From Formicarius rufipectus (lineage: Eukaryota > Chordata > Aves > Passeriformes > Formicariidae), in NCBI GenBank assembly GCA_013399695.1, contig VXAU01003515.1, forward strand, positions 299,366 to 363,365: a stretch of DNA of 64,000 bases. Direction: 5' to 3'. Both the position numbers and the translations under genes were made by a program. Under the pieces are notes generated by a model. The model saw nothing but the letters and a program-made list of their open reading frames with translations. It searched no databases and was not told where the DNA came from. Within the stretch, counting starts at the first letter, position 1. Each line of letters starts with the position of its first letter. Positions 37,301 through 49,092 of the stretch are shown piece by piece.

Positions 37301-40300
37301 TGGTAGTTAGGGGCAGGAGGCAAAAATGGAGAAGGAGATGAAGCAGAGAAAACTTTAAAATTGTAACTTTGTCAGTCCAGGCAAAGGCAGAGGCCAATGC
37401 AAGTGCAACCAAGCAACCTCTCTCTTAAGAAAAAAAAAAGGGGGGGATGTGTTCAATGCTGATTTACAACACATTAATTTAGAAGATATTGTAAATATTT
37501 GGAACAAGATTCTGCTTACATACATTGCATTATGCAGCTCAGACTTACATCTGAGATAGAAGTCAAAATGTGTGGTTTATTTTTTCCTAAAGTAGAAATT
37601 TAAAACCTATTACAGCTTGTAGGTGACATCTAAAGCTAAGTGAAGTGAGAAGTATTCCATTCTTTGTTGAGGAAAGGGTGCCTTTAATGTGCTGCAGTGA
37701 AGGAAAAGGAAGATGAGTGTGGAGAAAATAAGTTTATTTTTCAGATTCAAATTGAGGAGTTATTATGTTCATGATCTTGTTTTCATGGAATGTCATATTG
37801 GGAGATTGATCACTATAGCTTCTTTAGCTTAAAAGAATCATAGTTTGTGTGTATTGATTCTTTAAAGAAGGAGGCAGCCTGAAAAGAAGTATAAAAGCAG
37901 CATGGAAATTTGTGAGAAGGAGATAGAGATCTTGGACTGGAAACAGCAGTATTCAGAATGTCATTTGACACAGTGAGAAATTGCTCTTCTGGAATCAAAC
38001 CCTCCGTCTAAAGAAGGAGCATCTTCCCTGTTGGATCCTGTGAGGTGTCTGCATCCAGTTAGTGAACTGTCAATACAGTCTGCAACAACACATACCCACA
38101 CTTGTGATATGCATATATGAAGTCAGGGGTTCTTTCACAGTGGTGTGTGATTCAGCAGGTTGTAACAAGTTGCACACATTCATGGAAAGCTAAAGCACCC
38201 ACACCTCTGGTAGGAGACGTGTAAGGAGGGGAACCAACACTCCCAGATCAGGCATGTGTTCTTGTAACTATTCAGTGGTCCTGTGAGAAAGATGTGCACA
38301 TATAACCATGTTTATGTGTCTGTGATCAGAGGTTTTTGGGTGACTTTTTGTAGAAGGTTGTTTTTGTTTGTGTGTATTATAAGGCATTTCATATGCATCT
38401 AATATTATGGTTTTATTAGCATTTTGTTTGCATCTAATATTGTTGTTTACTTGTATTGCTGAATCTTAAATATAGAGATCACTGATTGCTGGTTAATTGC
38501 ATGCTGTTAATAAATTGCTTCAATTCTGATTTTCCCTCTGATAATTCATCACCTTTAACGGGAGATCTCTGAGCCTGGCATGCTGTTCCTGCTGTAAGCA
38601 TGTCTATGAAGTACACCACCACAGAACGGGAACAACGGGGTTTTTTGCTATTGCATAATAGCATAGTTAATAGCTAGGTGATGTTTTTGATTTATGGTGA
38701 GATCTTGACAGTCTCTGAAATGCCTGCCATTGAAACTTTTAAAATTTTGTCTATAGATACAATGAAAATATCAAAAAAGAATCAGTTTTTTATCAGTTAA
38801 CTTGCAGTAGTTCTTGAGGGATAGAGGAGAATCCTCCTAAAATTAGGAGCTTGATTAAGAAACATAATTCAGGAAGGACAGGTCATGGTTCCTTCATTAT
38901 GACTTGAGTGAAAAAAGAAGTAGAGTAATGATGGAAATCAATAATGCACAGAGAACATTTCCTGTGAGGCATTATACAAAGTGCTGCATTCTAGTTTTAT
39001 GGTAAACAGATTCTTCAAAGACAAGGTCTTGAACCTTGGAAATAGATAATTGAGTAATAGTTGGAATCAATTTTCCTTTAGTTAGATGACATGATTAACG
39101 TGTGTTTCAGTATTTGTAAAGATTTCTAAGTTTTTAACAAGTTCATAGGCTTTAGACTTTGATCTTGAAGAGCTTTGTGAAGTTACGTGTACTGTAAACA
39201 GAGACTGTGATCTGTGTTGACTTTTAACAAAATTCCAGGAAATAAGGCATTGTGTTAGTCATAGTTATGAAGCACAGTTGTGAATTCTGTGTATAATTAA
39301 ATTCTTAAATCCTTAAATTTTTGGTTGTTAAGACACTATTTGCAAGACTGCATCTTACTTTTCTTCCTCATATTGCTTCATGTTGCAGTTTTATAATTTC
39401 TGTTATAGGTCTTCAAAGATACTGGTAAACCTTGAAAAGAACGTTTGTTTTACTTTTTAAATGAACAGTTGAACCACAATATGAAGTAAATTGCATAAAG
39501 ACTCTAACTAGCTGGTGACCTTGGCAACCCTTAAGAAAACTCATTCTTATGCAAAAAGTACTGTTTTCTTCTCTCTCTTTCCTCACCACCCACCGCCCCC
39601 CCCCGCCCCTGGTTACTCAGATGTAGCATTGCATCAGTGCAAAACACTTAAGTGTTACCATCACTGGTAAAATATGTCAAGAATATATCACACTTAGATA
39701 CTATCATAGTCCTTTTTGATTTTCTGTATACTGAATACAGGTGGGCCATCAGGCTGTCAGCTCTGTAGCTCACCTTATTCCTGATACCTAAGGGACAATT
39801 TTAAATAATAAAATATTTATAAGTTATTATATATTTAATCAGAGATGGAGGTGTTGATCAGCCCTTCAGGGATGACTGTACAATTTATGTTGTAACTACA
39901 TCTGTTTAGACAGGCATTGTTCTCTTTTTTTTTTTTTTTTTTATGTACAGAAAATTAGGATTTCATGAGATACTCCTGCCTATCCTTGCTAATGTTTGAT
40001 AAAGTTCTAATGTTCCTTGGCACTAAGGAGTTCTTGGTTGTTCCTTGATCTTGTAATATGTTTGCAAAGCACTTTAAACTCTTACTAGAAAACAAACTAA
40101 TGTGTGCAGCAAAGTATTCCTACTTGTTAGATAATCATTATTCTTAACAAGTAATCAGATCCAACATACTTTTTTGTCTGTTGTCTTTTATTTACTCCTT
40201 CTACATTCAGATCGTGAACACCATTTAATGAGACCGACAGATAAACAGAATGAGAAATATTAAATTTGAAAGGACAGCTTAGGGGAGCCAAGTAAATGAC

Positions 40301-42069
40301 TGACACTGCTCACAGCTGGGAAACCTACAAGGTATATGGATTCTTAATGTCTTTGAGAGGCATAAACTGTTCTGTTCTTTTATAACCACATATAGAAGCC
40401 TATATTTCTAAAACCTTATTGTGGATCCAGGGCTATAATTTTTTGACTAATAAGTTGATATATTGCTATAGTGCATTTTCCAAATGCTATTTTCTTTCTT
40501 TTCTTTTTTTCTAATATCTGATGGTATCTTACCTTAACAGAGTGTGCTTATGCAGTTAATTTCATATTTAGGAAAGCTTTCTGTAGTGCCAGACCATCTC
40601 CAGAATATTCTGATACAGATTGTCCCAGCAGACAATACTATTGTGATGGTTATACTTCTCAGACTAATTATATTTTTTTTTTCTTGAGGTTACATGAATT
40701 TTAGCATTCATATGGAATCAAAACTCTATTTATCCTTTTATCTGATCTCGCTTATCTTTCCATTACACAATGTTGATTATTAGGAACTCTCCAAACCTGG
40801 TCATGGTTATTCAGTTACACTGTGTTTCAGATTTAGCACTTTTACAGCATATTGTGCTCCTCCCCTATCTGCATAGCTTGATGGGACTGTAAAGTCTCCT
40901 TTGAATTTCATAATGTTCAGAGAAATACAGATCATCCAAGTGTGTAATTTGCTTTTGTTTTCTTCTTACCCAAAATAACTTATATGTAAGCTCCAGAATG
41001 CATGATACTGAGAGGAATAATATGTGGAGGTTTTAGCTTTTGTTTTCCTTTATAGCCTGTGTAATTATTTGTTTGTTTACCAATTCATTTTGCATAATCT
41101 TGCATGCCAAGTGACCCAGGTTCTTGAGACAAACTTTGCGGTATAGTATTTCTCTAGGTACTATGGCAATATTTTTAGAGAAACGTGACTTTTTTCTGGG
41201 GGGATATGTAAAATTTCAAAATGAGCTCTACCATAGTTTGAAAAAATAGGAAAGTGATTGAAGAAAGAAAAGATGATGTCCAGAAGAAAAGATTCAGCAG
41301 AACAAATGCAGGCTTTGTTGAGATGAGGTTTTGAGTTAGCCTTGTGTTCCTACAACTGACAGGTCTTAATCATGGTTTGATATTCAAATATTATTTAATA
41401 ATGAAGTGGATAAATATCATTCATCAGTACTGTTGCTGGGCTTAAAGAAACAAAGATAGGGAAATGTAAAAATTGCAAACTTACAGTTTTCAAATCAGCT
41501 GTTATTTTTGCATATTCCCATTTGTATGTGCTGACTATTAGATAGACAAGAAAGAGTTTGATAGAAAGGTCCTCCACTGAGTATTGGACTTCATGTTGAG
41601 TTTCATCAAATATGCGGAGTACTCAGGCTCTTTCAAAAGCAGTAGGAGCTGCAAGTGTTCACATGGAACTGAACACTATGTGTGAACTTGCTTGTTAGCT
41701 AGTATTATTGAGTATTTGGAAATGTTTACTAGCTAAACCTCTCCTCTCTCCTCTCTCCTCCTCTCTCCTCTCTNTCCATTGCGCAGGCTTATCCCATGAT
41801 CTTCGTTCGCGAAGTCCAGCCAACAACAACAAATAAATATTTTCACCACTATTGTGTGTAGCTAATGGCACAGTGTTTTTTCTCAGTATCAACTACCCTT
41901 AATCTGTTAAATAAACAAAAATTTTAATATGAACAAGCAGTTATAATCTGATAGAACAAGCAGTTATAGTCTGATCTAATGACAAATGGAACTAAGATGT
42001 GGATGACACCATTTTTTGCATAAATCTGAAATATTTGTTCCCCAGAGACAGAGAATGATATTAAGTATT
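28323..42069. other. Intergenic desert, no gene recognised
   Basis: 13.7 kb of AT-rich sequence upstream of POC5. It holds poly(T) tracts (about 29530, 33550 and 39920), a C9 run in a CCC-rich stretch at 39588-39610, a short CpG-containing islet at 32640-32880, a CT-rich microsatellite with an N at about 41735-41775, and a 23-bp tandem duplication at 41931-41976. No coding exon or recognisable transposon. Confidence 0.7.
41931..41976. repeat. 23-bp tandem duplication
   Basis: Two adjacent copies of a 23-bp unit beginning GAACAAGCAGTTATA, at 41931-41953 and 41954-41976, differing at two positions. Confidence 0.85.
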
Positions 42070-43069
42070 TGTGGTGCATTGACCCTGCCTGGGTGCTAGG
42101 CACCCACCAGAGCTGTTCTATCTAGATAAGGGAGAGAAAATATAACAAAGGTTCATGAGTTGAGCTAAGGACCTGGAGACACCAATCCCCAAAGACTGTC
42201 AAGGGCAAAACGGGAACTGAATTTATTGATAATCAAAAATTAGATCAGGATAATGAGAAGTAAACCAAATCTTAAAAGCACTTTTCCCCCACCCTTCTGT
42301 TCTTCCTGGGCTCTACCTCCTTCCCCACTGGTGGAACAGGCAGTCAGGGAATGGGGGTTACAGTCATTTCATCACAGGTGGTTTCTCCTGCTTCTCATGG
42401 AAAGAAGTTCTTCCCCTGCTCCATCGTGGGGTTCCTCCCACAGTTCTCCACCAAGTGCTCCAGCACAGCTCCCTTTCCACAGGGTGCAGTCCTTCAGGCA
42501 CAGCTTGCTCCCATGAAGGTTCCCTACAGGGCCTATCAGGAAACCTGTTCTAGAATGGGCTTCTCTCTCTGTGGGTCCGCAGTCCCTGCCAGGACCCTGC
42601 TCCAGCACCAGAGTCCCACAGATTCACACCCTTCTTTTGAGCATCCTCTTACTCTGACATGGGTCTCCTTCACAGGCTGACAGTGGATATCTGCTCTACT
42701 GTGGTCCTCCACTGACTGCAGGGGCACAGCTGCCTTGCCAGGGTCTGCACCATGGACTGAACTCTGGCACCTGGAGAACCTTTTCCCCCTCCTCCTTCAC
42801 TGACCTTGGTGTCTGCTGTTTCTCTCATGTATTTTCACTCCTCTGGCCACAATTACATCTGTACAATAACTTTTTTCCTTCTTACATATATTATCACAGA
42901 GGTGTTGCTATCATCTCTGATTGACTCAGCCTTGGCCAGGAGCAGACCTGTCCCAGAGCCAGCTGGCATTGGTTCTGCTGGACATGGGGGAAGCTTCCAG
43001 CAGTTTCTTCTAGAAGTCACCCCTGTAGTCCCCCCTATTACTAAAATCTGGCCATACAAACCCAATACA
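42070..43069 (-). mobile_element. Solo ERVL-type LTR, about 1000 bp
   Basis: The minus strand starts TGTATTGGGTTTGTATGGCC, which I recognise as the opening of a widespread passerine ERVL LTR, and ends AATGCACCACA. The poly(A) signal AATAAA is at 42227-42222. Flanks are GTATT (42065-42069) and CTATT (43070-43074), a 5-bp duplication with one mismatch. No gag, pol or env sequence adjoins it. Open frames in it are chance. Confidence 0.85.
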
Positions 43070-46000
43070 CTATTCCCTCAGAAATTTAAACCCAAAAAGT
43101 ATTTTCTAAGTGTTACAGCTCTCCAGCAATTTTTAATGTCTTAAGAGCTTGGCATAATAGATAATATCTCCATTTTCCCTCATTACTTGCATATCTTTCT
43201 AAGACTGAAACAGAAGTTATGACCTGAACTTAGATACCCCTGGGGAAGCTGCGTGAATTATCTTTAGCGAAAGGTCTGATGATGGTAGTCCCCTTCAGTT
43301 ATGAAACCTACCTTCTGTTTAGCAGAGCATAAATATGAACCTTTTTCTCTTGGTATTAGTAATTGTGAAATCCAGGGCCTGAACACACAGAAGTGTTGAT
43401 TTGACTGGGTATATGGATCATAGAAGTCTAGGGTTAATTCAGGTTAATTTAGATTTAAATTTATAGGGTCATTTTATTTGAAAACTAGACAAATAATTTT
43501 TTTTCTCTCTGTGTGTTTAGTCTCTTTTCTCAAGGCAATTTCAGCATTGTCCTCAAGACCATGCTCAGAGAGAGTGCAGGTATCAGACTACCGACTATTA
43601 GTTCAGTTTTCAACACCCCAGGGGCTCTGTGTGTTCAGACAGTCCAGTGGATTAACACACTGCCAGTCCAGGTCTGCATTTCCTCCCTGCTGTTAATATT
43701 TCTCTCCCCAGGTGAGCTTCTGAGACATTATCAATCTGCCTGGGAAGATCCTAGAGCTTTTTTATCTTGTAAAGAAGTGCAGAAGAGTAGCTAGATAGGG
43801 AACCAAAACCAGTAGGTAGTCATCCCTGATGGAAGAGAAAGCTGCTGAAGAGATAATAAAACAAAAGCAGGCATGGTCACTGACTGCTGATGTAATTTGT
43901 CCTTTATAATTCAGTGTTTTGCCTTTGATAATAAGAAAGTGCTGAGTATTAAGTTGTTGATGTTAAAAAAATGTTGGAGTAAAACTTGCAAAGAAATCTG
44001 TTTATAGCTTCCTTTTGTCCCGTAAAGAAAGCCTAAATCCTTCAGGGAAGCCCTTCCTGTGTTTCCAGCCCTTGGGATTTTAGATATTGTCATTTTGTTC
44101 ATGGCCAAAAGTAATGAACTGAAAATACAAATAAGTGTTTTTCAGGAAACCTATGAATCTGTGACACCCCTGAGACACTCCTTCGGGGAATGCAGTCCTC
44201 TTTTGAAAAGTTAGGGAGTACTGCAGGACTTTGAGGTCTCTTAAACAAATACAGTTGAGCATTACAGGATGTCTCAAGGAGTTTTGATTGTGTGCAGTGA
44301 TTTTAAATAAATATTTGACTGCTTTCTACGGGTGAAGGAACTGAACTTGGTGACTTTATTGAGACTAATTGCTCTTCATGGTGGATTGTTAAAATTTAGT
44401 CTACAAAAACTAGTTTTTTTCTAAAAATACATGAAAATAAAAGGCATTATGCAAATAATGGACTAAAGGGGGATGTTTACTTAAATGTAGGAGGAAGCAG
44501 ACTAAATAGCCATTGATTTTAGAATCATCAGTATGTGCAAGAAGCTACACAAACCAAACAGAAAATAAATAATGGAGGATTAGGAAGTGGGGAAAAAAGG
44601 AAATATGATGTGGAAATGCAGTACTTTTTTGGATTTTTTTTTGTATTATTTAAGAGAGTTTTTAATTTTCTACTGAAAGTACTGTATGTTGATAGCATTT
44701 AGAGGGTTTGTTTCTTTTTGTTTTTATGGAGAAAGAGAGTATGATTTTCTGTGGGGACAGAAGCATGGGTATAGCAGTGGGCTTCTTAATGTCTTGATGC
44801 CTTTCGCAGATGCATGCGGAGTTATATCAATATCTGTTTATAATTGATATGGGCTTGGTAATTTCAATGAAGGCCTTGATTAATATTTGTGCAGGTCATT
44901 ATAAACACGATCATACATCCACATGCGTGTCCTATTTAGGCATGCAATATTATGTGCAATTCAATTATTGTGGAGCAGTGATGATTAAGCAGCATAGGAT
45001 TTTTCTTACAAATCGTATGCTGCTGTTTATTATTTCGGGGACTGCAGTTCTCTTTCCTCAGTCTGATTCATTCTGAGTCATACAAAACACATCCTCATTG
45101 AAATGGGGTGCACAGCAGCAAGCGCTGTCATGCTAGTTCTGCACCATTAGGTAATTGTTTGAGTCTTTTCTAGTGGAGATGTCTGTAGCACCGGCAGTAC
45201 AAAAAGACGAGGACAATGTGGGTGTCTGGTGGGAGGATTCAAAGTTGGAGGAAAATTACCTATTAGAAAAACTTCAGCTAGAGCTTGCTTATTACAAACT
45301 TGACAGTATTTCAATTTTAAAATATTTGCACAGTGTAATTAGAGGTACAGAAATGACTGTTCATATGCAGAACTAATCCTCTTTAATACAGTGGGAAAAG
45401 AACATGAATATTCATCTATTTGGGGGTAGATTTGAGGCCCAACATTGATACTGGATCAGTTTTTTTGACAGATATCATTGAAATAGTATTTGAAAATGTG
45501 TCAGAAAATCAGATCATGGGATTTCGCGTGATTTTTACAGATTAATTGATCAGATTTCCTGATAACAACACAGCAACTTCTGTGTATAGTTTTAATTCTT
45601 CAGTCTCATTTGGTAAGAAATTTAATAAGACCTATTCTGATTTACAAACAGGGTTTTCCTGCTTGTGCAAAAGGTAGACTCTGAAAAGGTAAAATTTGAA
45701 GCAATTGCACTGCAGTAAATATATTTTAAATTGATTTTTTCTTCTACTGACTAAAATTTGTAAGCTGTTTACTCAGACACAAGCAACTTCCACCGTTTGG
45801 AGAGATATCAGATTAAAGAAAACAGCCACCTAGGATAGCACATCAGAAATGACGTCTGTAGTCACAAAGGGAGGTATTTATGAGGGATGAGGTACTTCCC
45901 TCCCCCATGCTGTGAGCAAGTCAAGAATAATCATTATAGATAGCTGAAAAGTCACCTCTTTCCTCACCTTATGGATGGAAAAAGAAGAATATGTCTGGAT

Positions 46001-48618
46001 AGTTGATTTGTAGTAAGAAGTACAGGGAAACAGAATGGCTGACAAGAAATATGCTTTATTTTTCAGGTATTGGTTGAAGTGCACTTGATTTGATTTGGTA
46101 ACAGCTGAGGCTTTTGCTAGATAGAAACATGAACAGAACTGCCTGAAAAATAAGAAAGGACCAGTTACTGTGTTAGCACAAAAAAGCCAAAACATAACAT
46201 TATTAGTGAAAATATTTAACATAAAAGTAAATCATATTATTGATTTTCCTTTCTTGAACTTAGAGTACTAAATAAAGATAGAACATTTAACTCTGTTGTT
46301 TTACATGTAATCCATCTCTTGTTGTTTGCTTTTTNGCTTTGAGGTGCCTTCCCTGGCTATGAATTATAGGAGTGTCTTTTTTTAACTGTGTAGCTTTCAG
46401 TAAAATCCATTATCAGTTCTTTGTTTGAATTCAGTTCACATCATCTTCTCATAGGCTATAGAGACTCAATCTGTTCCAGAACAGTAATCACAGTCCATTA
46501 AACTCTGTTCCCTGTAGTCTTTGTTCCCAGTTACATGTGATACTGTAATTGTGTGTGTGTGTGAGAGAGCAAAAAAAAAAAAATTTCAAGCGCCTTGCAA
46601 TATTTCCACAAAGATTTACCAGTCCAGGTGAAACATACACTTGCCTTTACTTTAGGGTGATGATAATTTCCCAGAAAAATCTGGAAGTCATTCCCTTTAC
46701 CAACTGAAAAACCAAAAAAACACCATCAGCTCCCCCACCCAAACAAATCCCACCTCAGAGGAGTACATTTTCACAGAACTCTATCTGGAAAAATGATTCC
46801 TCTGTTAACTCTTTAGTGATCACCAACTTAATCTGCATGCCATGAATAGAAGACAGAATAATAAGAGCACATTTCATTTTCACTTCAGAGATAGTGGAGT
46901 TCATGATCTAAAAGGTTGTCTCTGTAGATTGAAGGCCTGATATTTTTCTGTCAGATCAAACCTGTTTTGATCTACTCTAACTCCATTGATTTTCATGAGG
47001 CAGATTACAAGTCTGGTGTGAGATCATAAGCTTATTGACAGATTTAAGTTAAGTAATAAATACAGGAACAAAGGATGCTAGATTAAAGCTGCAGGTTTTC
47101 AATGTATTTAAAGTATAGCAGGATGCAGTGCTTCAAAATGATGTCATCTGAGCAGAATGATCACAGCAGCTGAGAAAGCTGCAGAAGTAGAATTTTAGTG
47201 TTTTTCCATTCTCTTTCTGCTATTAACAAGAATCGCAGAGCAGTGGAGTACTGTGTAGACTTCAGAGAAGCTAGGGTATTTCACTTTTTGTTTAGATGTG
47301 TAAGATAAATATGTAAAGTGATGCATAATGGAAGAATGAGTTTCATCAGACATGTTGATCTGTCCAGCATTTTAGCCCCAACTCGTTCATATATTTGACT
47401 TGAAAGGATCAAGTTAGATTGGTTTCAGTGGGCTCCTCACACACTCTTCAAATATTTTGTTGTTTTGCTGTAACAATACCAATGTGTTCTGTAGTTAATA
47501 GCCTCAAGGCTTGCAGTCTCGGAGCAACAAGGGTGTCCAAAGCTTGCATAGTGTGACTTGAGGTCTTTGTCTTTCCTATAGGCCACATTTTCCTCAATCT
47601 TCTGGACTCTAAATTCATGCAATGTTTTTACAACCAGTTTTAATTTCTTCTCAAATATTCAAGAGAAAATACTTTTGATGGAAAATGATTGCAGCAAGTT
47701 TCAAGAGAGAGCTCTGATGATGAATGGCAAAACGCTGGTCAAGAAAACCCCCTGGGTGTCTTTTTCCTGCCTCATTTTCTGGGGTTCATGGAAGCATAGC
47801 AGGTACCTTTCAAGGCACCAGGAATTAGTGTTGCAGTCACTTTTGAAGAGTATTGCCTATTACAGAATGGAAAGTTGCTTCTGAAGATAATGTATTGGGA
47901 GTTGCCATAGGTATTTACCTTGCTATAGAATCAAGCATAATTAAAGTATTTACCTCTTCATTTCCCTACATAAATGGTGTTTTCTAAAAAGTATGAATAC
48001 CTGGCAGCAATCTATTATTCCTAAGGAACCATGAAGAAAAATGCAATGCATGCATGGAGGGAAGACAGGAATCTGGTGAAGAATTAAATTTCCATTTTCA
48101 GTATTCAATTCATTATTCTATAACAAAAGAGAAAATTCTATCATAAAAATATTTTGACAGATTTCTTTTAAATCTAAGCTTTGATGTCAAGGCATTTATT
48201 TTGCAGTCTAATTTGACTGTGAAACAGACTTAGTAATTATCTGGCCTGTTCTTCCTATTTTGTATAACAAATTTGTTTAATTGAAAACTGGATAGCAACT
48301 TGAAACCTGTTATTCTTGTTGTGTGTTTTGGTGAAACAGAAAAGATCTGGAGTGAAAGCAAATGTGTGCTATGTGGTGGCCAGCTGTACTCTGTTCTGCG
48401 GGCTTCATTTATTTCTGCTGGGAGTAGTAGTTTAGGAAAGCAAAGTGACGTGTGTTTATATCTGGTTAGAAAATATAATTTAAATAGGTCTATATTAAGA
48501 TAATGAATAGGAGAGTGAGCACAGTCAGTGACCAAAATACCAGATAAAACTATTTCCATATGAACGTGGTCTTATGCTACCATAGATATGAAATACTGCA
48601 TACTATTTTCTTGTAGAG
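43070..48618. other. Intergenic desert, no gene recognised
   Basis: 5.5 kb without a supported gene or transposon. It contains a short GT/GA microsatellite with an A-run near 46550-46583 and a single N at 46335. The stretch 44800-45150 is unusually free of simple repeats and holds several open codons, making it a candidate conserved non-coding element. Confidence 0.65.
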
Positions 48619-49092
48619 TGCCCTGTTTTTGGCCAGGACAGGGTTAATTTTTTGCAGTACCTGGAAGGGGGTGGAGCCTATAGCTGTTTGGGTGTGTTCA
48701 AGTTGTTTTTCTATACCCACCTTCGTCATTGCTTGGGTGGAGGCTAAATGTAAGGGATTTTCTTTTCTAAGAAGGAGGAGGGTGTAACTTCTCGTTGGGA
48801 AGAAAAGGGTGGCATGTAGAGGGTCTGTTCCCCATTTTGTTCATTGTCTCAAGGTCTGTGGCACTGAGTCAGAGGGTAATTTTTTATGTAAATCATGCTT
48901 TTTTGGGGTATATTTTGTTCTTAATATTGTTACTGTTACTGGTTGTTTTTTTTATCTCGTAGTTTCCAGCATATTGTTTTTGTTTCAACCCATAATCCCT
49001 GCCTTTTGTATCACCCACCAGAGTGGGGAAGGGAGCCAGTGTGTATGTGTGTGCACTAAATCAGGGTGTGCAGCACCTAAACTGAGACATAC
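48619..49092 (+). mobile_element. Passerine ERV solo LTR, diverged
   Basis: It begins TGCCCTGTTTTTGGCCAGGA and AGGGTTAATTTT, matching the start of a common passerine LTR family. The later part (TTTCAACCCATAATCCCTGC, CACCCACCAGAGTGGGGAAG) fits the 3' end of the same family. The end, near TAAACTGAGACATACA, is approximate. Flanking duplications are not clear. Confidence 0.7.

Noticed and set aside
42253..42727. Overlapping ORFs of 63-109 codons as a gene
   Set aside because: They lie inside the ERVL-type LTR, in several frames and on both strands.
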